DNA of 64,000 nt from UBA1801 sp035353395 (GTDB lineage: Bacteria; Acidobacteriota; Holophagae; Holophagales; Holophagaceae). The notes beneath the pieces are model-generated. The model did no database searches, was not told the origin of the DNA, and worked only from the letters and a program-made list of their open reading frames with translations. This document shows, piece after piece, positions 27,204-35,005 of this stretch. Numbering within the stretch: the stretch's first letter is position 1; each line of letters opens with the position of its first letter. Location: contig DAOPZL010000003.1 in NCBI GenBank assembly GCA_035353395.1, positions 1 to 64,000 on the forward strand, written 5' to 3'. The translations under genes were made by a program, and so were the position numbers.

Positions 27204-27547
27204 GGCGGAACCTTTCCTGGTGCGCGGAGGGACGGGCCATCCGCGGAGTGCGGGGGCGAAGGGGATCCGATGGATGCATTGCTGTCGGATACGCATGAAA
27301 TATCACAGAGATATTCAGTAAAAACAATGATATTTTTTTACTCTTTTTTATCCTAGTCGTTTTCAATATTATCAATATTATTTTGATGATTGTTTATGTG
27401 AACACGGCAAGATGCTTCTCCATGGGCAAGGCGCAGACACACCTTTCCTGGTATGAGATCCCGGCTCGCCGCTCTCCTGGAGTCTCGAGTAAAATTCTCG
27501 TCAAATCTTGCGTCGGATTTTACTTCGACCGGCCCCCCGACCTCCGG
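27204..27547. promoter_or_regulatory. AT-rich promoter region of the galactoside operon
   Basis: This 344-base gap separates the ABC ATPase gene start from the end of an exporter gene; both are on the minus strand. It includes an AT-rich block at 27295-27410, unlike the flanking genes. An inverted repeat AATATC-N5-GATATT spans 27299-27315, and a nine-base tandem repeat TCAATATTA lies at 27363-27380. These are candidate operator sequences for the LacI-family protein. No gene is seen. Confidence 0.5.
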
Positions 27548-29374
27548 TCAGAGGCGGCTTGCGTACATCCGCGCGTAGACTCCGCCAGCCCGCACCAGCT
27601 CCCGGTGGGTCCCGCTCTCGACGATGCGGCCGCCGTCGATGACCATGATCCTGTCCGCGTTCCGGATCGTGGAGAGGCGGTGGGCGATGATGAAGCTCGT
27701 CCGACCCTTCATGAGGGTCCGCATGGCTTCCTGGATGTGCAGCTCCGTGCGGGTGTCCACGCTGCTCGTGGCCTCGTCCAGGATCAGGATGGCCGGATCC
27801 ACCAGGATCACCCGTGCGATCGCGAGCAGCTGGCGCTGCCCCTGGCTCAGGGAGGCGCCGCTCTCGCTGAGGCGGGTGTCGTAGCCGCGGGGCAGATGCC
27901 GGATGAAGGGATCGGCGTTGGCCGTCACGGCGGCCCGGATCATTTCTTCCTCGCTCGCCCCGGGCCGCCCGTAGAGGATGTTCTCGCGGATGGTGCCCGA
28001 GAAGAGGTAGGTGTCCTGCAGCACGATGCCGAAGCAGCGCCGGAGGCTGTCCCGGCTGTAGTCCTGGATGTCCCGCCCGTCGAGCAGGATCGTTCCCTTC
28101 GAGACGTCGTAGAACCGCGCGAGCAGGTTGACGATCGTGGTCTTCCCGGCGCCCGTGGGCCCCACCAGGGCGGTGGTCGATCCGGCTGGAGCCGAGAACT
28201 GGATGCCGGAAAGGACGTTGATGCCGCGGCGGTAGCCGAACTCGACGCTGCGGAACTCGACACTCCCCTCGGGGTTCTCGAGGAGGGCCGCGCCCTCGCG
28301 GTCCGGGCTCTCCTCTGCCTCCCGGAGGATCTCGAACACGCGCTCGGCACCGGCCAAGGCCGTCTGCAGGCTGTTGTAGATGTTGGCGAGTTCGTTCAAG
28401 GGGCGGGAGAACTGGCGGGAATACCCCAGGAAGCTCGCGATCACGCCGACGGTGACGAGGCCCTTCACCGCCAGGACGCCGCCCACGCCCGCCACCGCTG
28501 CGAAACCGACGTTGTTGATGACGTTCATCAGGGGCATGATGTAGCCGGACCAGATCTGGGCCTTGATCCCGACCTCGCAGAGCTGGTCGTTCAGGCCGGC
28601 GAACGCCTCCAGGGTCTTCTCCTGGTGGCTGAAGGCCTTGACCACCTGGATGCCCGAGATGTTCTCCTCGATGTGGCTGTTCAAGGCCCCCAGCACGGCC
28701 TGCTGCTGCTTGAAGAGCACGCGGGTGCGCGCGGAGACGGTCCGGGAGAGCAGGAACACCAGGGGGACCGTCACCAGGCTCGCGAGGGTGAGGAGGGGGC
28801 TCATCACGAGCATCATCACCAGGGAGCCCGCGATCACGATGACGGTGGACATGAGCTGCGTGGTGGACTGGGAGACGATCATCGAGACGTTGTCGATGTC
28901 GTTCGTGAGTCGGCTCATGAGGTCGCCGTGGTCATGGGTGTCGAAGAAGGCGACCGGCATCCGCTGCAGCTTGTCGAAGAGCGCCCTGCGCATGGCGGCG
29001 ACGATCCGCTGGGAGGCTTTCGCCATCAGCCACCCCTGGCCGACGTTCAGGCCCGCGTCCACGAGGTAGGCCGCCAGGAGGGCGAGGGCGGCCACGGCCA
29101 GCGCGTGGAAGTCGACCCCCCGGGTCATCGCGTCGATGCCCCGCCCGATCAGCCAGGGCATCGAAAGGGCGAGGAACCCGCTGGCGAGGACGAGCAGCAG
29201 GACGACCAGGAGGTGCCCGGTCTCCTCCCTGAAGAAGCCGGACAGACGGACGAGCGTCCTCCAGGTGTCCTTCGGCTTCGGCACCGGCTGCAGCCACTGG
29301 GCTCCGCCGCGATGCCCCCCGAATCCCCGGGGCGGCGCGGATTCCCGGCGGGGCATTCCCTCACGCCCGCTCAT
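27548..29374 (-). CDS. Heterodimeric ABC exporter subunit (canonical ATPase), 608 aa
   Basis: A type IV ABC exporter half: six membrane segments (about 40-330) fused to an ATPase domain. Walker A is GPTGAGKTTIVNL, Walker B ILILDEATSSVD keeps the catalytic Glu, and the signature is non-standard, LSQGQ. It overlaps the upstream exporter gene by 14 bases, so the two form one complex. The asymmetry is like that of TM287/288 and LmrCD-type multidrug exporters. The start at 29374 is the first Met inside the overlap; upstream codons belong to the neighbouring gene. The N-terminal 30 residues are polar and glycine/arginine-rich. The substrate is unknown. Confidence 0.9.
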   Translation of the reverse strand: MSGREGMPRRESAPPRGFGGHRGGAQWLQPVPKPKDTWRTLVRLSGFFREETGHLLVVLLLVLASGFLALSMPWLIGRGIDAMTRGVDFHALAVAALALLAAYLVDAGLNVGQGWLMAKASQRIVAAMRRALFDKLQRMPVAFFDTHDHGDLMSRLTNDIDNVSMIVSQSTTQLMSTVIVIAGSLVMMLVMSPLLTLASLVTVPLVFLLSRTVSARTRVLFKQQQAVLGALNSHIEENISGIQVVKAFSHQEKTLEAFAGLNDQLCEVGIKAQIWSGYIMPLMNVINNVGFAAVAGVGGVLAVKGLVTVGVIASFLGYSRQFSRPLNELANIYNSLQTALAGAERVFEILREAEESPDREGAALLENPEGSVEFRSVEFGYRRGINVLSGIQFSAPAGSTTALVGPTGAGKTTIVNLLARFYDVSKGTILLDGRDIQDYSRDSLRRCFGIVLQDTYLFSGTIRENILYGRPGASEEEMIRAAVTANADPFIRHLPRGYDTRLSESGASLSQGQRQLLAIARVILVDPAILILDEATSSVDTRTELHIQEAMRTLMKGRTSFIIAHRLSTIRNADRIMVIDGGRIVESGTHRELVRAGGVYARMYASRL

Positions 29375-31136
29375 CGAAGTCCCCTTCCCGTCCCACCTGG
29401 GAGCGGTGGATCTCCTGGTAGACCGCGCACGAGGCCATGAGGGAGGCATGGGTCCCCAGTCCCGCGATCCGGCCGCCGTCCAGGACCAGGATCTGCGCCA
29501 TGCCGCGCACCGAGGCGATGCGCTGGGCGATGAGGATCGTGGTGCCGGCCGATTTCCGCGCCTTCAGGGCCCGCGTGAGCCTGGCCTCGGTGACGAGGTC
29601 CACCGCGCTCATGCTGTCGTCCAGGATGAGGATCTCGGGGTCGCGGAGGAGCGCCCGGGCGATGGCGATCCGCTGCTTCTGGCCGCCCGAGAGGTTGACG
29701 CCCCCCCGACCCAGTACCGTGGCGTAGCCTTCCGCGAACTTCGTGATGAAGTCGTGGGCCTGGGCGGTCCGGGCCGCCTCCTCGACCTCGGCCTGGGTCG
29801 CGTGCTCGTTCCCCCAGCGCAGGTTGTCCAGGATGGTCCCGGAGAACAGGATCGTCTTCTGGGGCACGAGGGCGATCCGCTTCCGCAGGCGCTCCACGTC
29901 CAGATCGCGCAGGTCCGTCCCACCCAGGGCGATCGATCCGCGTCCCACCTCGTAGAACCGCGGGATCAGGTTCACCAGCGTCGTCTTCCCGGAACCCGTG
30001 GACCCCAGGATCCCCAGCGTCGTTCCCTCGCCGCACGAGAAGGTGATCTCCTGGAGCACGTCCTGGCCGCTCTCGTAGGAGAAGCTCACGTCCCGGAACT
30101 CGAGGTCCCCTCCGGGGCCGTCCGGCGTCCGGTGCGCCGCGGGCCGCTCCGCCAGGGGGACCCCGGCTGCCATCACCTCGCCGATCCGCTCCGCGGAGGC
30201 CCGGGCGCGGACGTACACGATGAAGATGAACCCGATCATCATCAGCGAGCCCAGGATCTGCGTCATGTAGTTGATGAAGGCGATCACCTGGCCCACCTTC
30301 ATCGTCCCGCCGGACACGCGCCAGCCTCCCACCCACAGGACGCAGACGATGCCGAGATTGACCGTCAGCGCGATCGCGGGAGAGAACAGGGCCATCACCC
30401 GCATGGCCTTGGTGGTGCTCGTGCCGAGTTCCTCGTTGCTCCGGGCGAACCGTGCCTCCTCGTGGTCGAACCGGTTGAAGGCCTTCACCACCCGGACGCC
30501 CGCCAGGTATTCCCGCGTGACGGCGTTCACCTTGTCCAGGCCCTCCTGGATCCTGCGGAAGAAGGGATAGCCCGTCCGGATGCTCAGGGCGATCAGGCCG
30601 GCCACGACCGGGACCACCGCCAGGAGCACGATCGACATCCTGAGGTTGAGCACCATCGCCATCACGATGCCGCCCGCGGCGAGGAGCGGGGCCTTCACGA
30701 AGATCCGCATCGTGCCGTTCACGAAGTTCTGCACCTGGGTCACGTCGTTGGTCAGGCGCGTCACGAGGGACGCGGTGTCCAGGCGGTCGAGGTCCTGGAA
30801 GCTCAGCTGGTGGATCTTCCGGTACAGGTCCGAACGGAGCTGGGTTCCGAAGCGCTGGGAGACCTGCACCGACAGGAAGTTCCGCCCCACCGCCGCCCCT
30901 GCTCCGAAGAGGGTGACCAGCAGCATCAGCCCGCCGAGGGCCAGGACCAGGGACAGGTCCCGGTTTGCGACGCCCCGGTCGATCACCTTGGCCATGATGG
31001 TCGGCTGCAGCAGGTCGCACAGGGCCTCGACACAGAGGATGCCGATGGCCAGGCAGAAGGGGACGGCGTGGCTGGAGACGTAGGGCCGGAGCCAGGACAG
31101 GGCCCCTCGCGCATCTTCTCTCGTCTCGTCTCGCAC
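29361..31136 (-). CDS. Heterodimeric ABC exporter subunit (degenerate ATPase site), 591 aa
   Basis: An exporter half with six membrane segments and a C-terminal ATPase. Walker A is GSTGSGKTTLVNL and the signature is a normal LSGGQKQR, but Walker B reads ILILDDSMSAVD, with Asp replacing the catalytic Glu. Its partner has the catalytic Glu but an altered signature. So one of the two ATP sites is catalytic and the other is degenerate, as known for heterodimeric exporters. It begins with GTG at 31136. A divergent gap of about 90 bases separates it from the next plus-strand gene, so the promoters probably face each other. Confidence 0.9.
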   Translation of the reverse strand: MRDETREDARGALSWLRPYVSSHAVPFCLAIGILCVEALCDLLQPTIMAKVIDRGVANRDLSLVLALGGLMLLVTLFGAGAAVGRNFLSVQVSQRFGTQLRSDLYRKIHQLSFQDLDRLDTASLVTRLTNDVTQVQNFVNGTMRIFVKAPLLAAGGIVMAMVLNLRMSIVLLAVVPVVAGLIALSIRTGYPFFRRIQEGLDKVNAVTREYLAGVRVVKAFNRFDHEEARFARSNEELGTSTTKAMRVMALFSPAIALTVNLGIVCVLWVGGWRVSGGTMKVGQVIAFINYMTQILGSLMMIGFIFIVYVRARASAERIGEVMAAGVPLAERPAAHRTPDGPGGDLEFRDVSFSYESGQDVLQEITFSCGEGTTLGILGSTGSGKTTLVNLIPRFYEVGRGSIALGGTDLRDLDVERLRKRIALVPQKTILFSGTILDNLRWGNEHATQAEVEEAARTAQAHDFITKFAEGYATVLGRGGVNLSGGQKQRIAIARALLRDPEILILDDSMSAVDLVTEARLTRALKARKSAGTTILIAQRIASVRGMAQILVLDGGRIAGLGTHASLMASCAVYQEIHRSQVGREGDFDERA

Positions 31137-31229
31137 CCAGTCATTCTAGCGGAACGGGCCGCCCCGTCGCGCCCCGGAGGATGTATAACGATCCTGGCCG
31201 GTCCCGGCCACACCGCCGAGGCTCTTCCC

Positions 31230-31706
31230 ATGACCGAATACAAGGCGCCCTGGACTCGATCCCTGTCGTGGATCTCCTGGTCGACCACCGGGTTCATCTG
31301 CGTCCTGGCCGCGTTCTGCCTGGCCCGGGGGCCCCGTCCGATGGCGCCCGTCCTGCTCGCGATTCCCGCCGTCGCGGCGCTGTTCGCCGTCCGGGGATAC
31401 GCCGTGGCGCAGGGAGAGCTGCGGGTGCGCCGCCTCCTCTGGGACACGCGCATTCCCCTGGCGGGCCTGGAGTCCGCGGAGTTCGTCCCGGACGCGATGC
31501 GGAGAAGCATCCGCACCTTCGGCAACGGCGGACTGTTCTCGTTCACCGGCCGCTACCGCAGCAAGGCCCTGGGCGGCTACCGGGCCTTCGTCACCGACCT
31601 GGGCCTGACCGTGGTGCTGCGCTTCCGGAACGCAACGATCGTGGTTTCCCCGGAAACGCCGGAAGCCTTCGTCCGGCACCTTCTTCCGTATCGCAGTCCC
31701 GCCTGA
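31230..31706 (+). CDS. Membrane-anchored bacterial PH-like domain protein, 158 aa
   Basis: Two hydrophobic segments (about 17-33 and 38-54) are followed by a beta-rich domain with RRLLWDTRIPLAGLESAEF and FRNATIVVSPETPEAFVRHL. This arrangement matches the bacterial PH domain class found in small two-helix membrane proteins of unknown role. The start at 31230 is chosen because earlier in-frame codons are opposite the exporter gene. It is transcribed divergently from the exporter and may be unrelated to it. Confidence 0.7.
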   Translation: MTEYKAPWTRSLSWISWSTTGFICVLAAFCLARGPRPMAPVLLAIPAVAALFAVRGYAVAQGELRVRRLLWDTRIPLAGLESAEFVPDAMRRSIRTFGNGGLFSFTGRYRSKALGGYRAFVTDLGLTVVLRFRNATIVVSPETPEAFVRHLLPYRSPA

Positions 31707-31770
31707 CGGCGGGCGCAAAGATCAAGACGTGGTCCTGGTCGGGATTTCCATGGAAAATGGAGCCATGACC

Positions 31771-32313
31771 ATGCCTTCCTCCATCCTTCTGCTCCACGGC
31801 CTCGGCGGCAGCGGCCAGGGCTCCGTCTCCCGGCTGGAGGAATCCCTGCGCGGCCTCGGCTGGGCCGACACGGTCTACCTGCGTCCCACGCTCCAGGCGG
31901 TGCACACCCCCCTGGAGCCCTTCGACGGCGAGCGGACCCTGGGGAATGCATGGAACGAGATGAACGGCCTCCTGGACGGCCGGACGCCCAACCTGGTCGT
32001 GGGCTTCAGTTTCGGGGGACTGCTGGCCGCCTTCTCCCCCGCCCCCCTGCGGCTGGCCGTGTGCAGCCCCTGGAACCTCCTTCCGGCGGAAGCCCTGCAC
32101 CGGGCAGTCTCCCGGCACGGCCTGGGCGTGCTCCAGGGGATGCAGGACGTCGTCGTGCCTGCGGGGGCCAGCCTGGCGGCCCTGCCTCCCCACGTGCCGG
32201 TGGAGCAGGACTGGGACGGCTCGCACGATTTCGACGCCTGGATGGACCGGATCGCGGCCTGGGTCAGGAAGTCCTGGGAGCGCCACCCCTTCGGCTCCGT
32301 CCCGGTCCCGTGA
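31771..32313 (+). CDS. Small alpha/beta-hydrolase-like protein, 180 aa
   Basis: Contains LLLHGLGGSGQG (oxyanion-hole loop), a nucleophile elbow VVGFSFGGLL with Ser in GFSFGG, an acidic site near QDVVVPAGAS and a late SHDF that supplies His. The protein is short, about 180 aa, so the cap domain is missing; it is like YqiA/RBBP9-type serine hydrolases. ATG 31771 is favoured by GGAG eight bases upstream; in-frame ATGs at 31750 and 31765 are alternatives. Substrate unknown. Confidence 0.65.
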   Translation: MPSSILLLHGLGGSGQGSVSRLEESLRGLGWADTVYLRPTLQAVHTPLEPFDGERTLGNAWNEMNGLLDGRTPNLVVGFSFGGLLAAFSPAPLRLAVCSPWNLLPAEALHRAVSRHGLGVLQGMQDVVVPAGASLAALPPHVPVEQDWDGSHDFDAWMDRIAAWVRKSWERHPFGSVPVP

Positions 32314-32330
32314 CCGCGGGCGCCTGAGCC

Positions 32331-33419
32331 ATGTTCGGACCGGTCCTGGCGCTCGTGTCGACGTTCGTCCTGGCCTATGCAGCCTGGCGCGCGTCCTCCG
32401 TGCCGTGGCTGGGCGGACGCATGGGCAGGCGCCCTTTCTGGTCCGCCGTGGCCGCCTTCTGGATCGTCATGGTCTCGGGAAGGCTGCTCGGGCACCACGC
32501 CTCGTTCCCGGGCGCGGGCCTGCTCGAATTCGCCGGGATGACCCTGCTGGGCATCCTCTTCCTGTGCTTCCTCCCGCTCCTGGCGACGGACCTGGCCACC
32601 GGCTTCGGGGCCTGGGGCCGCCGGTGGCTGCCTCGCCTTCGCGGCGGATCCCTGCTCGCCGGGCTCGCGCTCGCGACCTTCGCGTCGATCCAGGCGTTCC
32701 GGGAACCCGAGGTCGTCGACTACGAAGTGGTGCTGCCCGGCCTTCCCCCGGCGCGGGACGGGCTCGTGGTGGTGGCCCTCTCGGATCTCCACCTGGGCGC
32801 CCTCGCCGGTCCGGGGTGGCTGGAAGCGCGGATGGACCAGGTCCGGTCCCTCCGGCCGGACCTGGTTTTGTTCCTGGGCGACCTGTTCGAGGGGCGCGAC
32901 CACCCCGACCCGCGTTCCGTCCGGACGCTCCGGAGCCTCCGGGCGCCCCTCGGCGTGTGGGGAGTGGAGGGCAACCACGAACACTACGGTTTCGCCGGCT
33001 CCCCGATGGACGGCACGGGCATCCACGTCCTGCGGAACGGCATGTCGGTGCCCGTTCCCGGCCTCGTCCTGGCGGGACGGGCGGAATCGGGCCGCCGGAT
33101 CACGGGAGACGCCGGAAAAGCCTGGAATCCGCCCCTGGATCGTCCCCCGGGAGCCCTGGTCCTTCTTTCCCATGTCCCCGGCCAGGCCCAGGAAGCCGCC
33201 CGGGCCGGGGCCGCCCTCATGCTGTCGGGCCATACCCATGGAGGGCAGATCTGGCCCTTCGGCTGTCTGGTCGCGCGGGCCTATCCCATCCTGGACGGGG
33301 CGACGCGCATCGGGGCCATGACCCTCATCGTCAACCGCGGCGCGGGAACCTGGGGACCCAGGATGCGCCTCTGGCGGCGCGGGGAGATCAGCCGGATCCG
33401 GTTGCGGTCCGCCGGGTGA
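32331..33419 (+). CDS. Membrane-anchored metallophosphoesterase, 362 aa
   Basis: The N-terminal 120 residues have three to four hydrophobic segments. The catalytic domain follows, with all calcineurin-like motifs: SDLHLG, FLGDLFEG, GNHEH, LLSHVPG and GHTHGGQ. This is the YaeI/YkuE-type layout in which two metal ions hydrolyse phosphoesters; YaeI acts on UDP-glucose or other membrane-proximal substrates. It is 17 bases after the small hydrolase gene, probably co-transcribed. Confidence 0.88.
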   Translation: MFGPVLALVSTFVLAYAAWRASSVPWLGGRMGRRPFWSAVAAFWIVMVSGRLLGHHASFPGAGLLEFAGMTLLGILFLCFLPLLATDLATGFGAWGRRWLPRLRGGSLLAGLALATFASIQAFREPEVVDYEVVLPGLPPARDGLVVVALSDLHLGALAGPGWLEARMDQVRSLRPDLVLFLGDLFEGRDHPDPRSVRTLRSLRAPLGVWGVEGNHEHYGFAGSPMDGTGIHVLRNGMSVPVPGLVLAGRAESGRRITGDAGKAWNPPLDRPPGALVLLSHVPGQAQEAARAGAALMLSGHTHGGQIWPFGCLVARAYPILDGATRIGAMTLIVNRGAGTWGPRMRLWRRGEISRIRLRSAG

Positions 33420-33422
33420 GGT

Positions 33423-34079
33423 TCACGGCCTGGGAGGCCCGGGCCAGTGGTGGGGAGGCATCGGAGGATGTCCGGGCCGGTGCCAGTAGCCGGGGTGCCA
33501 GAGCCAGCTGCCCGCGTACCAGCTCCAGACGCCCGCCACCCAGAAATAGCCCGGTCCCGGCGCGGCGTAGATCGGGTCGGGGGGAGGCGGGGGCGGCGTG
33601 CGTCCCACCACGCCGGCCACCTTGGCGGACTGGACCTGGGACGGCGTGTTGATCATGAAATCGATGACCCGGTCGCTGACCCCCGCGTTCCTCAGCGCGA
33701 TGATGTCCGCGGTGGCGAGGTGGTAGACCGTCCGCGAGTTGCGGATCTGGCTGATGATGAGATCGTCGCTGATGCCGGCCTGCACCAGCGCCTGGACGTC
33801 CATCACCGTGAGGGGCTGGCTCTGCTCGATCCGCTCCAGGGTCTGCGGGGCCTGCGCCCGCAGCTGCGCCTCCTGGGCCTGGTCGATGCCGTGCCCGATG
33901 AGGCCGCCGATCAGGGCGCCGACGACGGCGCCGCGCCCGGAGTCCGATCCCAGGCCGCCGATCGCCCCGCCGAGCAGGGCGCCGGTCGCGGTGTTGTCCG
34001 GACGCCCCTGGGGGGACACGCAGCCCACGAGGGTCATTCCGACGACTGGAACCACCAGCAGCTTTCCGAGATGTGTCAT
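33423..34079 (-). CDS. Glycine-zipper lipoprotein with YXWXXGYW-type tail, 218 aa
   Basis: A signal peptide ends at a lipobox LVGC (Cys20), so it is an exported lipoprotein. Residues 33-62 form a glycine zipper (ATGALLGGAIGGLGSDSGRG, then VVGALIGGLIG), as in SlyB-like outer-membrane proteins. The middle (about 95-150) has two helical repeats ending in LVQAGISDDLIISQIRNS and LRNAGVSDRVIDFMINT. The C-terminus is rich in Pro, Trp and Tyr (GYFWVAGVWSWYAGSWLW), like YXWXXGYW proteins. The role is likely envelope structure. It is convergent with the metallophosphoesterase gene. Confidence 0.7.
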   Translation of the reverse strand: MTHLGKLLVVPVVGMTLVGCVSPQGRPDNTATGALLGGAIGGLGSDSGRGAVVGALIGGLIGHGIDQAQEAQLRAQAPQTLERIEQSQPLTVMDVQALVQAGISDDLIISQIRNSRTVYHLATADIIALRNAGVSDRVIDFMINTPSQVQSAKVAGVVGRTPPPPPPDPIYAAPGPGYFWVAGVWSWYAGSWLWHPGYWHRPGHPPMPPHHWPGPPRP

Positions 34080-34247
34080 GGCTCATTCTCCCAGGGAGCG
34101 ACCATCCTTCTCCATGGCTATGGATGCGCGGGGCAGGACGAAGGTTTAACGGCCCTCCGTGAAATGTACGTCGCGCCGGGGATCGCGGCACTCCCCCGGC
34201 CGGGAAAGGCGGCGGGCGGTCATACTGGAGACGGAGAAACGCCGCCG

Positions 34248-34871
34248 ATGCCCAGCCTTCGAATCGCCTACGTGGACACGGAGACCACCGGGCTGTCCTG
34301 CCGCACCGACCGGATCATCGAACTCGCCGTCGTGCTGGCCGAGGTGGACTGGGCGACGGGCCGGATCCTCCGGCGGCTCGACCAGTACGAGGGACTCGAG
34401 GATCCAGGCCGCCGGATCCCCGCGGCGGCCATGGCCGTCCACGGGATCACCGACGCGATGGTGAAGGGCCGGCGCATCGATGCCGGCAGGGCCGCGGCGC
34501 TGCTGGCCGAAGCCGACCTCTGTCTCGCCCACAACAGCGGATTCGACAGGGGCTTCGTATCCCAGGTCGTCCCGGAGGCCGACGGCTGCCCCTGGGGATG
34601 CACCTGCCGCGGGATCCCCTGGAGGCGGCTCTATCCTTCCCTGCACTCCACCGCCCTGCAGTACCTCAGCTCGCGCTTCGGCTGCGACAGGGGCACCGCG
34701 CACCGGGCCCTGGGCGACGTGGAGACCACGATGAACCTGGTCTCCCTCCCCGGCATCCAGGGCGGACGGGCCTTCCAGCACTACCTCCTGCACGGGAAGA
34801 TCCGCAAGGAGGGCCTGACGCCGCAGCTCGTCGCCCTGCCCGACCCGGACTTCCAGGACCGGCTGCTCTAG
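34248..34871 (+). CDS. DEDD-type 3'-5' exonuclease (DnaQ-like), 207 aa
   Basis: The four acidic motifs are visible: DTETTGL (Exo I), HNSGFDR (Exo II) and HRALGDVETT (Exo III, the His marks the DEDDh subtype); AVHGITDAMV sits before them. Such proteins are proofreading or RNA/DNA trimming exonucleases. The central insert has two Cys residues (WGCTCRG). A single domain, not fused to a polymerase or GIY-YIG. Start ATG 34248 is chosen because it leads directly into the first strand. It stands alone on the plus strand. Confidence 0.85.
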   Translation: MPSLRIAYVDTETTGLSCRTDRIIELAVVLAEVDWATGRILRRLDQYEGLEDPGRRIPAAAMAVHGITDAMVKGRRIDAGRAAALLAEADLCLAHNSGFDRGFVSQVVPEADGCPWGCTCRGIPWRRLYPSLHSTALQYLSSRFGCDRGTAHRALGDVETTMNLVSLPGIQGGRAFQHYLLHGKIRKEGLTPQLVALPDPDFQDRLL

Positions 34872-35005
34872 CCGTTCGGGCCTTTGCGCCGGCGGCGTGC
34901 CGTGGTCTACTGGCCATCGATCTGTCCTGCCTTCATCCCGATGGTCCCGTGCGGCTTTACCGCATCGGGGCGTTCCTTCCCTCCCCAGAACCCCAGGCGG
35001 TTTGC

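Noticed and set aside
29136..31229. Long plus-strand open frame covering the exporter gene region
   Set aside because: The upstream part is the antisense of the ABC exporter; only the last 158 codons from 31230 look like a real protein.
34598..35005. In-frame extension upstream of the A-T-TE enzyme
   Set aside because: The extension overlaps the exonuclease gene and has no conserved content; domain homology starts shortly after 35006.
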